From assembly GCF_905171775.1 (NCBI RefSeq), contig NC_053494.1, positions 127,503,824-127,567,823 of the forward strand: DNA of 64,000 nucleotides, in the 5' to 3' direction. The notes beneath the pieces are model-generated. The model was not told the origin of the DNA. It did not search any database and saw nothing but the letters and a program-made list of their open reading frames with translations. The translations under genes and the position numbers were made by a program. Position 1 is the stretch's first letter. Each line of letters opens with the position of its first letter. This document shows positions 9,984 through 21,384 of the stretch, in pieces. This DNA is from Rana temporaria (taxonomy: Eukaryota; Chordata; Amphibia; Anura; Ranidae).

Positions 9984-12594
9984 CACTGGCATTCTCAGAC
10001 AGGAAGTCCCTTCCCTATATAACCCCCTCCCATACCGGGAGTACCTCAGTTTTGTAGCAAGCAGTATGTATCCCAAAATCTTCCTCATAAGAGGGGAGGG
10101 AGCTCTGTGTCCCGTGATGTACTCCAAGAAAAGGATTTTACAGGTAAGCTGTATATAAAAATACATTCTTCTTTATCGTACATCACGGGACACAGAGCAG
10201 CATAGCGTGGGGCCCGAGATCTTTTCTTAACAGGCAAAAGAGTGCTCTTTCCACTTAAAATCGTCTGAATGTACTTATCTAGATCTTCTCCGAATAGTCT
10301 TCCCCCATGAAAAGGGAAACCTGCCAAGAGTTTTTTGCACGGAGTTTCGGCCGACCAGTTCTTTAACCACAAGAGCCTTCGCATATGCACTAAAAACAGT
10401 TTTCGAGCCTGGTGAGGCGGAACATTCTTTAACATTTGCTTAGTCTGGTCCTTTAATATTGTCTGGCAAATGCCAATAGCAGCCACCGCCGGCTGTACCA
10501 CTGCGCCTGCTGTGGAAAGAGAAGCCTTCCGCAGGGTTTTCTTATCGACCGGATCCTTGATCATCTGTATGTTCTCAACTGGACATGTTAAGGATTTATT
10601 GACACAGGAGATGGCTTCGTCCACGGTAGGGAGCGCCCATTTCTTTGAAAATCTTTCTTCCATAGGATAGAGGACAGAGAACCTCTTAGGAGGGATAAAA
10701 ATTCTGTCAGGCTGCACCCAATCCTGAAAAATCAGGTCCTCCAAAAGAGGGTGGACCGGAAAGACCGCGTTACTTAGTGGCGCCTTCAAGGAGCCCAAAG
10801 AAGACACCGCGGGGGACCTGCGGTCCTGGTAAAGGCAGATTAAATGCCGAGCGGACCATGTCCGTTAAGGACTGGATCCACAGACTTTCCGCCTGAGAGG
10901 CAGAAAATGGTTCCTCTATGGTGGATTCCTCAATATCGGAACCATCTAGGTTCTGGTCCGTTTGATCCTCTTGAGACTCCAACTCCTCTGGGGAGAGGAC
11001 CTCCGCATCCGAGGACACGAACCTAGGAGACGGGTATCTAGCCCGTTTCCTCCCCGGAACCAAGTTTGCAATCAAAATTGCCAACCTTTGTTCTAGCCCA
11101 CCAAGGGTGGCCTCAAGCATTTCCTCTGTAACATAGACGGGGCTGGGTTGGTTAGGGCCAGCCACAGCACCTAGCGGAGCCTGACCAAGATCCTCAGAGC
11201 CTGAGGGGGAACCCTTTTGTTTCTTAACATTTTTAGCATTTTTTGCTGTTCCCGAGCCTTTGGGAGCCATAGTACAATATTGAGGTACTCCGCTGCCAAC
11301 AACAAACTGTTGCAGCAAGAAGACACAAAAAATATACCAAGCAAGAGGGTAAGGGTAGTGCTAGGAAGAACCTATTGCCCTTAACCACTAGGAAGGTATA
11401 ACAGTAAGGAATACCACCCTCCTATATGCTGAGTTAGCTGAGCCAGGAGGATTATAACAAAGCCCAGGCTGCTGTAAGAGACCCTTGGCTTGATAACAAT
11501 AATGGTCAATGTGGAGCCAACTCCAGACCCGCAGGTCTCTATACCGCCACTGGATGCCACTGTGGTCCGGTTGATCCTAGGATCCGACGCTCCTTGCAGC
11601 GCCGCTCTGTGTCCCTCAGCTAGCAGCTTCAGGCTGTAAATTAGTTTTCCCCTGCTGACGTCAGCGAGGAAGAACAACACGCCCCCTGAAGCAGCCTCGA
11701 CGTGCCCGTCCCCTCCGCATGCCGGCGTGCACCGCCGGAGGAGAAAACACGTGGGCGGAACAACACGTGGAGCAGCCGGAACCGGCATCCCTGTGTGGGT
11801 AAGACAAACATAGCCCCGCTATGGAACTTTTTATTGCCTGCACTAGATGGGGTGGCTGTCCCTTTTATTTAGCCAGAAACAGGAGTAAACCCTTACCACC
11901 ATCCAAACCCTGCGGCAACAGCAGCAGTATGCTAACAGCCAGGGAGATAAATGCATATGGGAATAAAATAAACCATCCTGTCTTTAGCAAGACATAGTGG
12001 AATAGTTGCCGATGCAGAGCATACTAAAGGCTAACCCAAAATCTCCCGCTGGCGAGTCCTGCCGTCGAACCAAGTCCCGCAGGCCCCTCTTCTTACCTGC
12101 TCCACGCTGCAGGGCATTGCATAGCAAGAGGCCCAACCTTCTCCCATCTCCGTGGGTATTGTGCTAGACCTTCAGGGACCGGGGTCCTGGGAAGGAACAC
12201 CACTCCCCTGGACCTATACAGCATCCTGGCAGCAGGGACTTTTGGTCCTTAGAAGGCCCAAAGCTCTGGAACCCAGGATCCAGCCCTCCGAAGGAGAGGC
12301 GTTATGGGCAAAACCCCACAGCCTGAGGCCCAGGTACTGTCCACCTTGGCTCTGAAGCACTCTGGACAGATCCGGTTAGCCTGCCCTGGTCCCAAGTACG
12401 TAGAGGCATAGCTATACCGTGACCAACACCTAAGACACTGGCGAAAAAACTGAGGTACTCCCGGTATGGGAGGGGTTATATAGGGAGGGGACTTGCTGTC
12501 TGAGAATGCCAGTGTCCATCACCTGAAGGTAGACTCTATAACCCATATAGTAATGGCTATGCTGCTCTGTGTCCCATGATGTACGATAGAGAAA
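9984..12594 (-). mobile_element. DIRS retrotransposon, internally deleted copy, unit A
   Basis: The left inverted repeat is truncated: it starts at CACTGGCATTCTCAGACAG, 9984. The right inverted repeat is complete (about 12447-12567, extending to about 12594). The internal complementary region joins straight to the gag 3' part at about 10206, so the entire RT/RNase H/recombinase region present in unit B is deleted. It retains gag sequence (10393-10648) that unit B lacks. Only about 75 bases separate its right end from the crystallin TATA box. Confidence 0.8.
10210..11270 (-). pseudogene. DIRS gag-like ORF, unit A
   Basis: The first part begins MAPKGSGTAKNAKNVKKQKG at 11270. It has an acidic serine-rich region (SSDAEVLSPEELESQEDQTD) and reaches PGPQVPRGV. 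One frame over, it continues VSSLGSLKAPLSNAVFPVHP down to a basic end (KKRSRAPR, about 10215). The single-base frame break at about 10805 is shared with unit B, so it predates the duplication. Gag proteins of DIRS elements are poorly characterised; assignment rests on position next to a DIRS pol in unit B. The open frame then runs into the internal complementary region. Confidence 0.7.
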
Positions 12595-12627
12595 GACCTA
12601 TACATATCCTATAGCTAACAGAAAAAA

Positions 12628-12676
12628 GTCAGCATCATTGACTTTCTGCAACTTCAGCAGAAAGAGGTATATAAAA
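12628..12676 (+). promoter_or_regulatory. Gamma-crystallin promoter, unit A (Maf half-sites and TATA)
   Basis: TATATAAAA at 12668-12676 lies about 75 bases upstream of the start codon. Two TGCTGA-type Maf half-sites lie upstream on the minus strand: GTCAGCA (12628-12634) and TTCAGCAG (12653-12660), with CATTGA, a possible Sox site, between them. Maf plus Sox control of gamma-crystallin promoters in lens fibre cells is established for vertebrates; occupancy here is inferred. The DIRS terminus lies about 35 bases further upstream. Confidence 0.7.
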
Positions 12677-12748
12677 GAGTCGTCATTCCAACCCTGAAAC
12701 AGCTCACAGTTCACAGCTCACAGCTCCTGGGTCACATTTCCAGTCAAA

Positions 12749-14640
12749 ATGGTTAAGGTATGTTACTTTTCAATTTGTATGACAGAATACAAGCTGGCAT
12801 TTGTACTGTAAAGAATTAAAATTATGTTTTTTCTAAGGATTTTCTGCACATAGATAGATTACATATTGTAGTGCATTTTAAATATTTTTAAGCAGCCACC
12901 AAAGCAGTCAGAGTTCTGAAACGAATAATAAGTATGTTATATGCAAGCTATAAGCAAAGAATAGTACTGTATAATGTATATGACATTCATGAGTTTTGAA
13001 ACCTGTTTTAAATACATGTCACCGTCTGTCTATAGATTGTCTTCTACGAGGACAGAAACTTCCAGGGTCGCTCCTATGAGTGCAACTCTGATTCCTCTGA
13101 CTTGTCTTCATACTTCAATCACTGTAACTCCATCCGAGTGGAGAATGGGAACTGGATCCTGTATGAACATCCCAACTACAGAGGACACCAGTACTTTTTG
13201 AGGAAGGGAGAATATCCTGATTTCCAGCAATGGTTGGGATACAATGACTCTATCAGATCCTGCCGCCTGACCCCACAGGTATATTTTACTTTATTTTTTA
13301 ACCACTTAACCCCCGGACCATATTGCTGCCCAAAGACCAGAGCACTTTTTGCGATTCGGGACTGCGCCGCTTTAACTGACAATTGCGCGGTCATGCGGCG
13401 TGGCTCCCAAACAAAATTGGCATCCTTTTTTTCCTACAAATAGAGCTTTCTTTTGGTGGTATTTGATCACCTCTGCGGTTTTAATTTTTTGCGCTATAAA
13501 CAAAAATAGAGCGACAATTTTTAAAAAAATGAATATTTTTTACTTTTTGCTATAATAATTATCCCCCAAAAATATATAAAAAACATTTTTTTTCCTCAGT
13601 TTAGGCCGATACATATTCTTCTACATATTTTTCGTAAAAAAAAATCGCAATAAGCGTTTATTGATTGGTTTGCGCAAAAGTTATAGCGTTTACAAAATAA
13701 GGGGTATTTTTATGGCATTTTTATTAATATATTTTTTTTACTAGTAATTTTTTTTCGGTACTGCGACATTATGGCGGACACTTCGGACACTTTTGACACA
13801 TTTTTGGGACCATTGGCATTTTTATAGCGATCAGTGCTATAAAAATGCATTGGATTACTATAAAAATGCCACTGGCAGTGAAGGGGTTAACACTAGGGGG
13901 CGGGGAAGGGGTTAAGTATGTCCCTGGGTGTGTTCTTACTGTGGGGGGGTGGCCTCACTAGGGGAAACACTGATCCTCTGTTCATACATTGTATGAACAG
14001 AAGATCAGCATTTCCCCTGCTGACAGGACCGAGAGCTGTGTGTTTACACACACAGCTCCCGGTCCCCGCTCTGTAACGAGCAATCGCGGGTGCCCGGCGG
14101 CGATCGAGCCCGCCGGGCACACGCACGGGAGTCAGGGGCGAGCTAGTGGCCGCTCGAAAAGCGGACGTATAGCTACGGGCTCTCGCCCAGGAGAGCCGAC
14201 CTGCCGCCGTTTAATGACGGTGGCTGGTCGGCTAGTAGTTAAATATGCTCAGTAATATTTTGAAACATGAATTAAAACTTGCAATAGATTGTTTAATTTG
14301 CTCCCCAACTGTGCCATATTTCTAAAGCAACAGCAATTGACATAATACATTTTATTTAATACAGCACCGTGGACCCTTCAGATTAAATGTCTATGAAAAA
14401 GAGGACTTTAAGGGACAGATGATGGAGTTTACTGAAGATTGTCCTCATGTTTATGAGCAGTTCCGCTACAATGATATCCACTCCTGCCATGTACATGATG
14501 GATACTGGATGTTCTATGAGGAGCCCAACTACAAAGGACGTCAGTATTACCTGAGACCTGGAGAGTATAGAAGATACACTGACTGGGGAGCTTCTAGCTC
14601 TAAAATTGGTTCTTTTAGACATGTCCAGCATCAATTTTAA
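12749..14640 (+). CDS. Gamma-crystallin, unit A copy
   Basis: Structural lens protein of the beta/gamma-crystallin superfamily: a soluble monomer that gives the lens cytoplasm its refractive index. Exon 1 is 12749-12757 (ATG GTT AAG). Exon 2 is 13036-13278 (81 codons, first domain) and exon 3 is 14365-14640 (91 codons plus TAA, second domain). All introns are GT-AG. The 175-residue product starts MVKIVFYEDRNFQG and ends FRHVQHQF. The four Greek-key signatures are visible (YEDRNFQGRSYE, NWILYEHPNYRGHQYFL, YEKEDFKGQ, YWMFYEEPNYKGRQYYLRPGEY). Exon sizes match the family exactly. Intron 2 holds a 941-bp TTAA insertion absent from the unit B gene. The protein equals the unit B product; nucleotide differences in the exons are silent. 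The exact gamma paralogue (M-type suspected) is not resolved. Confidence 0.95.
13302..14242. mobile_element. TTAA-flanked piggyBac-like MITE in crystallin intron 2
   Basis: TTAA at 13298-13301 and 14239-14242 bracket 937 bases. The unit B intron has a single TTAA at 32101-32104 with identical flanks, so this is a clean insertion after duplication. Internal words (AATTGCGCGGTCATGC, AATAGAGCTTTCTTTTGGTG) are shared with the element at 33140-34429. No transposase is encoded. Confidence 0.9.
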
Positions 14641-14675
14641 ACATAAAAATATAAATGTATCACGGCCTAAATGTT

Positions 14676-14681
14676 AATAAA
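14676..14681 (+). other. Polyadenylation signal of unit A gamma-crystallin
   Basis: AATAAA 36 bases after the stop codon, followed by a GT-rich stretch (CTCTCTGTGTTTGC) suited to cleavage and polyadenylation. Confidence 0.8.
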
Positions 14682-14709
14682 ACTTTACTGTAATGTAAAC
14701 TTCTCTCTG

Positions 14710-15178
14710 TGTTTGCATAGTTTTATTATTATAAGAACATAAAAACTACAATAGCAATCTAAAAGATGTGCTCCCTGTTCCACACAGTGTCCTTGTAGAT
14801 TCCAATCAGCAGTGCAACAAAGTACATTTTGTGATATCAAAATAATTAAAAGTAATAACTTCACATTAATCCACCTCTGTGCATATACAGATATCCTCGT
14901 GTCACCGTCACCAGTTGTGCCCTCACCTTATAGGCTTAATATCTGCGCCTTAGATCACAAGCAATCCTCTGATTAGCTTTTTTGATTTTTTTTCTCCTTC
15001 TTATAGCTCAGGTGTCTCACAGTTCTAGGAATTATATAGAAGATTAGAAGGTTTTTTTTCAAACAATAGCGATCTTTCCTATGTTCTTAGTGCAGCCAGT
15101 TTCATTTGTATGTTGTAATAATTGCCACCTTTGTAACCCCCATTCTTAACAAGTTAGTCTGTCGATCTAAAAAACATC
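14710..15178. other. Crystallin downstream flank, no gene seen
   Basis: Sequence shared with unit B (32572-33054). No open frame, RNA gene or terminal repeats recognised. Confidence 0.45.
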
Positions 15179-15523
15179 TTTAGCCCTGGTTCACACTGGG
15201 CTGCGGGAGTGAAGCCGTGCGAGTTCAGCTGAACTCGCACGATTTCACTCCCGCCGGCAGTCCCGATTTCGGCCGTGATTTAAGAGACATCTGTGCAGCT
15301 TTCTGCACAGATGTCTATGTAAATCGCGGCCCGAAATCGCAAAAAGTAGTACAGGAACTACTTTTTGAAATCAGTGCAGCGCCGCAGATGCAGCGTCGCA
15401 CTGATTAGGACAGTGTCATTGCCGACAATTGGCGGCAAATGCCGCCGATTTGAGATGCGATTTCACATGTGAAATCGCATCTCAAATCGAAGGAAATCGT
15501 ACCCAGTGTGAACATGGGCTGAA
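15179..15523. repeat. TIR MITE (TTAGCCCTGGTTCACACTG), unit A only
   Basis: The ends TAGCCCTGGTTCACACTGGG and CCCAGTGTGAACATGGGCTG are inverted. Unit B reads AAACATCTTTAATCCACATC across the site (33043-33062), so the element arrived after duplication. It is related to the element at 17504-17803; both contain the CCCGAAATCGCAAAAAGTAG block. Non-coding. Confidence 0.8.
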
Positions 15524-15605
15524 TCCACATCTCCATGATGTTTGTGGCTGTCAATGGCTGGGTGTACAGAACATTGGGTCCTTATTTAAAGTGAGCAAAT
15601 TCCTG

Positions 15606-16008
15606 TGGCAATATAAACATAGAAACATAGAAAAGTGATGTCAGAAAAAGACTGAGTAGCCAATCAAGTCTGCCTATTTATTTTTTTTTGTCTTTTTGGA
15701 GGGAGGGGGTTTATTGTTTTGTTTTGTTTAGATCTATGTTTATCCCTTTTTTTAAAAATCCATTTACTGTTGACTGTCTCACTACCTCTGCTGGTAGTTT
15801 ATTCCAAGCATCAACTACTCTTTCAGTAAAATAATACTTTCTAAGATTAGTTTTGAACTTCCCTCCAGTTATATTGAGGTCATGTCCCTGTGTTCTTGAT
15901 TTTGGTCTTATATTGAAAAAACTGCCCTCCTCAACTTTATTCACCCCCTCAATGTATTTAAAGGTTTCAATCATGTCTTCCCTTTCTTTCCTCCAGACTG
16001 TACATATT
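15606..16008 (-). pseudogene. CR1-like LINE 3' fragment, unit A
   Basis: On the minus strand an 87-codon frame (15974-15711) reads MIETFKYIEGVNKVEEGSFF, then SRTQGHDL and RKYYFTERVVDAWNKLPAEV. This is the typical C-terminus of CR1/jockey-like ORF2 (RGH-x-L...RKYFFSQRVVNLWNSLP). The 3' end carries the ATGTTTCTATGTTT tail (15611-15631 as its complement). The element is truncated at its 5' side at about 16008, next to a MITE. Confidence 0.75.
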
Positions 16009-16010
16009 AA

Positions 16011-16724
16011 GGGCCAGATCCACAGCCAGCGGGTTTAACTTAAATCTTCCTATTTAAGTTACACCGCCGCAAAATTTCTACCTAAGTGCCCGATCCACAA
16101 AGCACTTACCTAGAAATTTTCGGCTGTGTAACTTAAATCTGTCCGGCGCAAGGCATGCCCAATCTAATGGCGCGAGTCCCATTTAAATTAGGCGCTTCCG
16201 CGCCGGACATACTGCGCATGCTCCCAACGCGATTTTCCCGACGTGCTTTGCGCAAAGTTACGTTACGCCGAGTTTTGTGAATCACGGCGGGTAAAAAAAG
16301 TTGCGTCTGGGAAAAAAAGAGATGCGGCGGGAAAAAAAAAATTGAAAAAAAAATTTGACAGCGTCGCGGGAAAGAAGGGTCTACTTTTACATGGTGTTCT
16401 AACTTTACACTTTGTAAAAGTAGCCCTAATTTTGCATTTGCAAACTAACAACTTACGGAGACTTCACGAAGGGAAACCTCTTTGTGGATCTCCGTAAGTG
16501 CTAATTTGCATACCCGACGCGGAATTTCGAAGAGAAATGCCCCCAGCGGCGGCCGAGGTACTGCATCCTAAGATCCGACAGTGTAAAACGATTACACCTG
16601 CCGGATCTTAGGAATATCTATGCGTAACTGATTCTGTGAATCAGTCGCATAGATAGAAACAGGGATACGACGGCGTATCAGTAGATACGCCGGCGTATCC
16701 CTTTTGTGGATCTGGCCCTAAGTT
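16011..16724. repeat. Multi-hairpin MITE, complete copy
   Basis: Ends GGGCCAGATCCACAG and TTTGTGGATCTGGCCC with TAA on both flanks. Three consecutive palindromes occupy about 16567-16720. It stands at exactly the same host position as the opposite-orientation relative at 34859-36011. Non-coding. Confidence 0.75.
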
Positions 16725-17190
16725 CCTGAAGTCGCTCTCAGTATTTTTTATGAGTGAACCCCATTTACAACCAGCCTAAGTGATTTGTTCACTACCTATT
16801 GGTTTATGTGTGTTTCAAAAGGTCTAAAGTACATTTACTTTTCTGTTCTGGGAAATCTCCTGGCAAGTTTAGTGTAGGGAGACTATAAAAAAGGCCTTAT
16901 CAATGTATTAAAATAAATTGAAATTCCCCCCAAAAGACAGGACAGAATATACTGCTGCTCTCAAATCAATCACTAGCTAAAATAAAAACAAAAATCCCCC
17001 AAGAAGACAGCTAAGGTGGTGAGTACCCATAGAGCTAACATTCAAATGTTAACACATAGTAGTCCTAACAAGGACTTTCAGGTTAAATGATAGTTAAATC
17101 ATAGTTTGCTACCTTACCTAATCTCTTCCAATGCATTCTGTCAGCTCTTCCTCTGCTCTCCCTACATCAGCTTCTAATAAAATGACACTA

Positions 17191-17935
17191 TGGGGTTTAT
17201 TTACTATGGCGCAAATTTGTGAATAAATACTCGCAAAATGGCCAAAAACGTGTACATTAGCATGAAAATAGAATTCACTATAGCTCCCGGGAGAAAAAAA
17301 TCGAATTGACTAATTTACTATAGGTCACAGACAACAGAGACTGTCTAAATCAGTAATCATGCTTGAAACATGGGAATTGCACATGGAAACAATGTTTAGA
17401 GCATGATATGATAGCCTAAATGATACTTAAATATGTGGTATATTGTTTGAAGATAATCTATGTTTAAACTGCTGAAAAAATTACGTATAAATTGAAATAT
17501 CATTTAGCCTAGGTTCACACTGCTGCGAATTCAAAATCGCGGTAAAATGCGCGATTTTTACTGCGATTTTGCGGCCACGATTTTGCCGCGATTTCGGCCG
17601 CAATTTAATGTAAATCACTGCCCGAAATCGCAAAAAGTAGTACAGGAACTACTTTTTGAAATCGCAGATGCGGCGTCGCACTGATTAGGACAGTGCCATT
17701 GCCGACAATTGCCGGCAAATGCCACCGATTTGAGATGCGATTTGACATGTCAAATCGCATCTCAAATCGTTCCAAATCATACCCAGTGTGAACCAGGGCT
17801 AAAAGTTTGAGAAGAGATAAATTCCCCCTCTTTCTACGACTATGTACCAGCACAAGTGCGCATGCTCAGTTATGCAAAATAGTCACATTTTAACTCCCAT
17901 TCCTTTTTTCCGGGGCGCTATAGTAAATTCCCAAA
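17191..17935. repeat. TTTACTATAGCGC element, unit B (with nested MITE)
   Basis: Paralogue of 1489-1936, lengthened by the MITE at 17504-17803. Confidence 0.5.
17504..17803. repeat. TIR MITE (TTAGCCTAGGTTCACACTG), unit B only
   Basis: The ends TTAGCCTAGGTTCACACTG and CAGTGTGAACCAGGGCTAA are inverted. Units A (1795-1805) and C (36795-36806) lack it, so it inserted in unit B after the duplications. Target duplication is TTA/TAA-like but ambiguous because it merges with the ends. Confidence 0.8.
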
Positions 17936-18699
17936 TTCGCTCTTGGCAAACATGCGTTTGCGAATGTGAAAATGAGCGTTATATAGCCAAATGCAAGTTT
18001 CAACCATTGTACATAATTGTACAGTTGTTACTTCTACAGGAAAATACATTTTAATTTTGAGATCAACTGTTGATTTCTATAAAATAAATTATGCTTGCTG
18101 GGTTTTTGTGTTGCTTCTACTTCATGGTTTTATTTTTTTAAGAATTCTAGTAATTTGTAATGTTTTCATGTTTTGTTAAAATATATTTTTCACAAAAATC
18201 AAATCAGAAACTCCCACAGGTGTCTTCACAAACCACAAACAATACCATTGCTGATGCAAGTTTTAAATGAGTCACCATTTTGTGTGTTGTTTAGTATTTC
18301 CAAATGATAATAATTTTCCCCCACACAATGTGATACGTGTACCAACATCAGAAATCAAAATGTAATTCCCAAAATTCAGAAGGTAACATCACTATTTTAC
18401 ACTCACACACCAAGAACCACCATATATCACAAACTAAATCAAGAAGCATAACTCCTGACTAGTGTCATTCCACCACCTATATGTATATTTCCAAATAAAT
18501 GCAGTATTTGTGTATTTATGTGTAGGAGGGTTCCACCACCATTGCAAATCATGCCATATGTTTACCATGGGCAAAGATGATAATCAGCCTTAATAAAAAA
18601 GCAACACAATTAGAGATGGTTGTATAAGCAGCCTGCAGCATGCTGATGCAGAGGAAGACCAAAGGCATTTGTTGCCATAGCAAGACAAAATGAATGTGT

Positions 18700-18860
18700 C
18701 ACAAGATAAAAAAAGATTCAGATGGGCCTGAGGATGAAGATTAGAGAGGCTAAGGAGAAATATAGAAAAAAATTGGAGTGGAAACTCCAGAAAAACAAAG
18801 TGAGAATGGTCTTGAGTGACAGAAGAAGTAGAGGCCATTACAGGTGGAGGGACCAAGGGA
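18700..18860 (+). pseudogene. LINE ORF2 relic, unit B
   Basis: Paralogue of 2700-2860, same KIREAKEKYRKKLEW motif, frame closed soon after. Confidence 0.45.
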
Positions 18861-19887
18861 AATGTGGAGAGGGCAAATGAACTGAACCATTTTTTAATAG
18901 GTTTGATTTGGAGACCCTGGCATGTTTAATGCAGTATATTGCAGTGCATCAGTGCAGTTTTTCTGCAGTATAATGTAGTGTATCAGTGGAGTTTGTCTGT
19001 GTAGTGAGTGCTCAGGTTAAAGTGCACCAAACACCACTTTCCATTGATTCAAGTGCATCCACGTACACATTTCCACATCTTTATTAGATTTGGTTATTGA
19101 GCACCCCCCATCATGTCTGGGAGGCCAACAAGGAGAGGCAGACTCTCCAATGGCACTGTGAGGGGTCCAGCAGCGTATGTGTCCATGCAGGGCATCATTT
19201 ACTCTGTTTAGTGATATTGCCTGTGCTATCCAGCCATAGCATGCAGAGGAGATCCTCTGTCACCCAAGCAGAGGTTAGTGTGCAGTCCACTGCAGCTGCC
19301 AGAGTGACTAAATCTGCCTCCTTGTCCACATCTATTCCTGCCATAGCCCCAGACTCCCATGGAGGAGTCAGATGAGTTATTTGAACACAGCATCAGTCAC
19401 TTGCTCCTTGAGGAGGAACAGCCATTACTTGATTCAGATGTTGGTTCTGAGGTTGAGGAAGGTAGGAACATGAGCGTACAGAGAGGGGAGAACACCGGTG
19501 CAAAAATTGGCAGTCAAATTTCTCTGCCTTATCTGCTGCAGCAAAAAAAAAAAAATACAGTCACTGCCACCCACATGCCCAGCCTCCAAATGCAAGCTTG
19601 TCAAAGCTGTTGGCTCTACAACTTCTGCCTTTTCGTCTGGTGGATTCTGCCCCCTGTGCTGTACCACAATGGCAGGTTCCCAGTCACTATTTATTTTCAC
19701 ATAAGGTCATTCCAGCTCTGTACCATCATGTGGAAGGCAATTTTGTGGCATCTTTGGGCAAGACAGTGAGCACAATGTCCATGTCACTGCTGACACGTGG
19801 TCCAGCAAGCATGGTCAAGGACGATATATTTTGGATGCAGGACAGGGCTCAGTGCTGCAGCTTGTTGTTCTGTCATGTCTCCATACA

Positions 19888-21026
19888 AAGAAAAAGGATC
19901 TCGCGCCAAATAAAATTAGAATTAAATGTGACTAAGTAAATCTATTAAATTAATCAAAAAAGCTGCTCCCCAAAATTTCCAGTGAACTGGAGATAGTTAC
20001 AAAATAGCAAAGCAGGGGGTGCTATACTAACTATAAATACATAACATAAATACTGAACAGTGAAAATAAATATATAATAAATGCCAACAGTGCAAAACCT
20101 GCTAATCACCACCCGTAAGGTAAGTGGTTGCCTAAAGATATATCACAACGGAACATGCATATATCAAAACATAAATGAGTCCGTTACAATATAACAGTGA
20201 AAAAAGTCCATATGAAGTGCATGAGAAATATTAGTGCTCAGATTTCTTCTATTCGTGTTGAACAGGTAAAGAAATGGGTTCCACCTTCACCAATTAAGGT
20301 ACACCACAATTGTGCTAATAAGGATGGCACCTTACCAGATGTCGTAGACCTTATTTGTTAGAAAAAGGTCAAATTAGGCTTTGTTGTCACTAAAGGACAA
20401 ACTATGGCAAGTGATCCCTTTATTCCTTGACTGCAGCTTGGCAGATGTTGTTGACCTTATTCGTTAGAAAAAAGGTAAAATTAGGCTTTGTTGTCACTAA
20501 AGGACAAACTATGGCAAGTGATCCCTTTATTCCTTGACTGCAGCTTGGAGACAGAAGTTTAAAAAAGGCTTATCTGTGTCTCCAGTGAACGGTGCAATCC
20601 AGTCTCAGGTGCATTTGGTTCCACGGGTAGGCAGATGTAAGGAGGAATCTATCCTGTGGCCACCAGGAAGTCAGCCAGGTCCAGCAAACAAAGCCTAATT
20701 TGACCTTTTTTCTAACGAATAAGGTCAACGACATCTGGTAAGGTGCCATCCTTATTAGCACAATTTAGGTGTACCTTAATTGGTGAAGGTGGAAACCATT
20801 TCTTTACCTGTTCAACACGAATAGAAGAAATCTGAGCACTAATATTTCTCATGCACTTCATATGGACTTTTTTCACTGTTATATTGTAACGGACTCATTT
20901 TTTGATATATGCATGTTCCGTTGTGACATATCTTTAGGCAACCACTTACCTTACGGGTGGTGATTAGCCGGTTTTGCACTGTTGGCATTTATTATATATT
21001 TATTTTCACTGTTCAGTATTTATGTT
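19888..21026. mobile_element. Fold-back element, unit B
   Basis: Paralogue of 4978-6117 with the same TSD ATGTCTCCATACA (19875-19887 and 21027-21039). Confidence 0.6.
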
Positions 21027-21149
21027 ATGTCTCCATACAGCTGGTGGTGAGGATGCGAGATTTGTCTGCTCTACCCCCTCCTCCTCCATGCCCTTATCTG
21101 CTGAATTGGCCTATGAATCACAAGTACCCCAACGCATTCAAAGGGCTAT

Positions 21150-21384
21150 TTAATAATAATAATGCTTACACTTATATAGCGCCAATTACACCGTTGCCGA
21201 TGTGTCTAAGCGCTGATAATGGTTGTCATTATTACCCAACACAATGGTACTCATTTTACCGACCTCAGAAGGATGAAAGGCTGAGTGGATCCCGCCGGGA
21301 TCAAACCTGCAACCCTTGGGACACAGGCAATCACAGACTGCTGCAAAGGAGCATTAGCCCCCTGCGCTATCTTACCAGCTTAAT
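21150..21384 (-). repeat. tRNA-derived SINE, unit B
   Basis: Paralogue of 6240-6475. The head keeps TAGCGCAGGGGGCTAATGC (A-box region), but the B-box is mutated (GGTTTGATCCC). Confidence 0.6.

Larger units (their letters stand above)
1027..16727. repeat. Segmental duplication unit A (15.7 kb)
   Basis: The anchor TAAGTTCCTGAAGTCGCTC occurs at about 1027, 16725 and (with one change) 36012, and the sequence after each anchor is collinear and nearly identical. Unit A carries one gamma-crystallin gene. Insertions found only here are a Penelope-like fragment (3429-4529), a TTAA element in crystallin intron 2 (13302-14242) and a MITE (15179-15523). The anchor is only a convenient landmark; the true duplication breakpoint cannot be read from this window. 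Confidence 0.9.

Noticed and set aside
10844..11026. Plus-strand proline-rich frame over the DIRS gag
   Set aside because: Antisense shadow of the gag reading frame without any domain.
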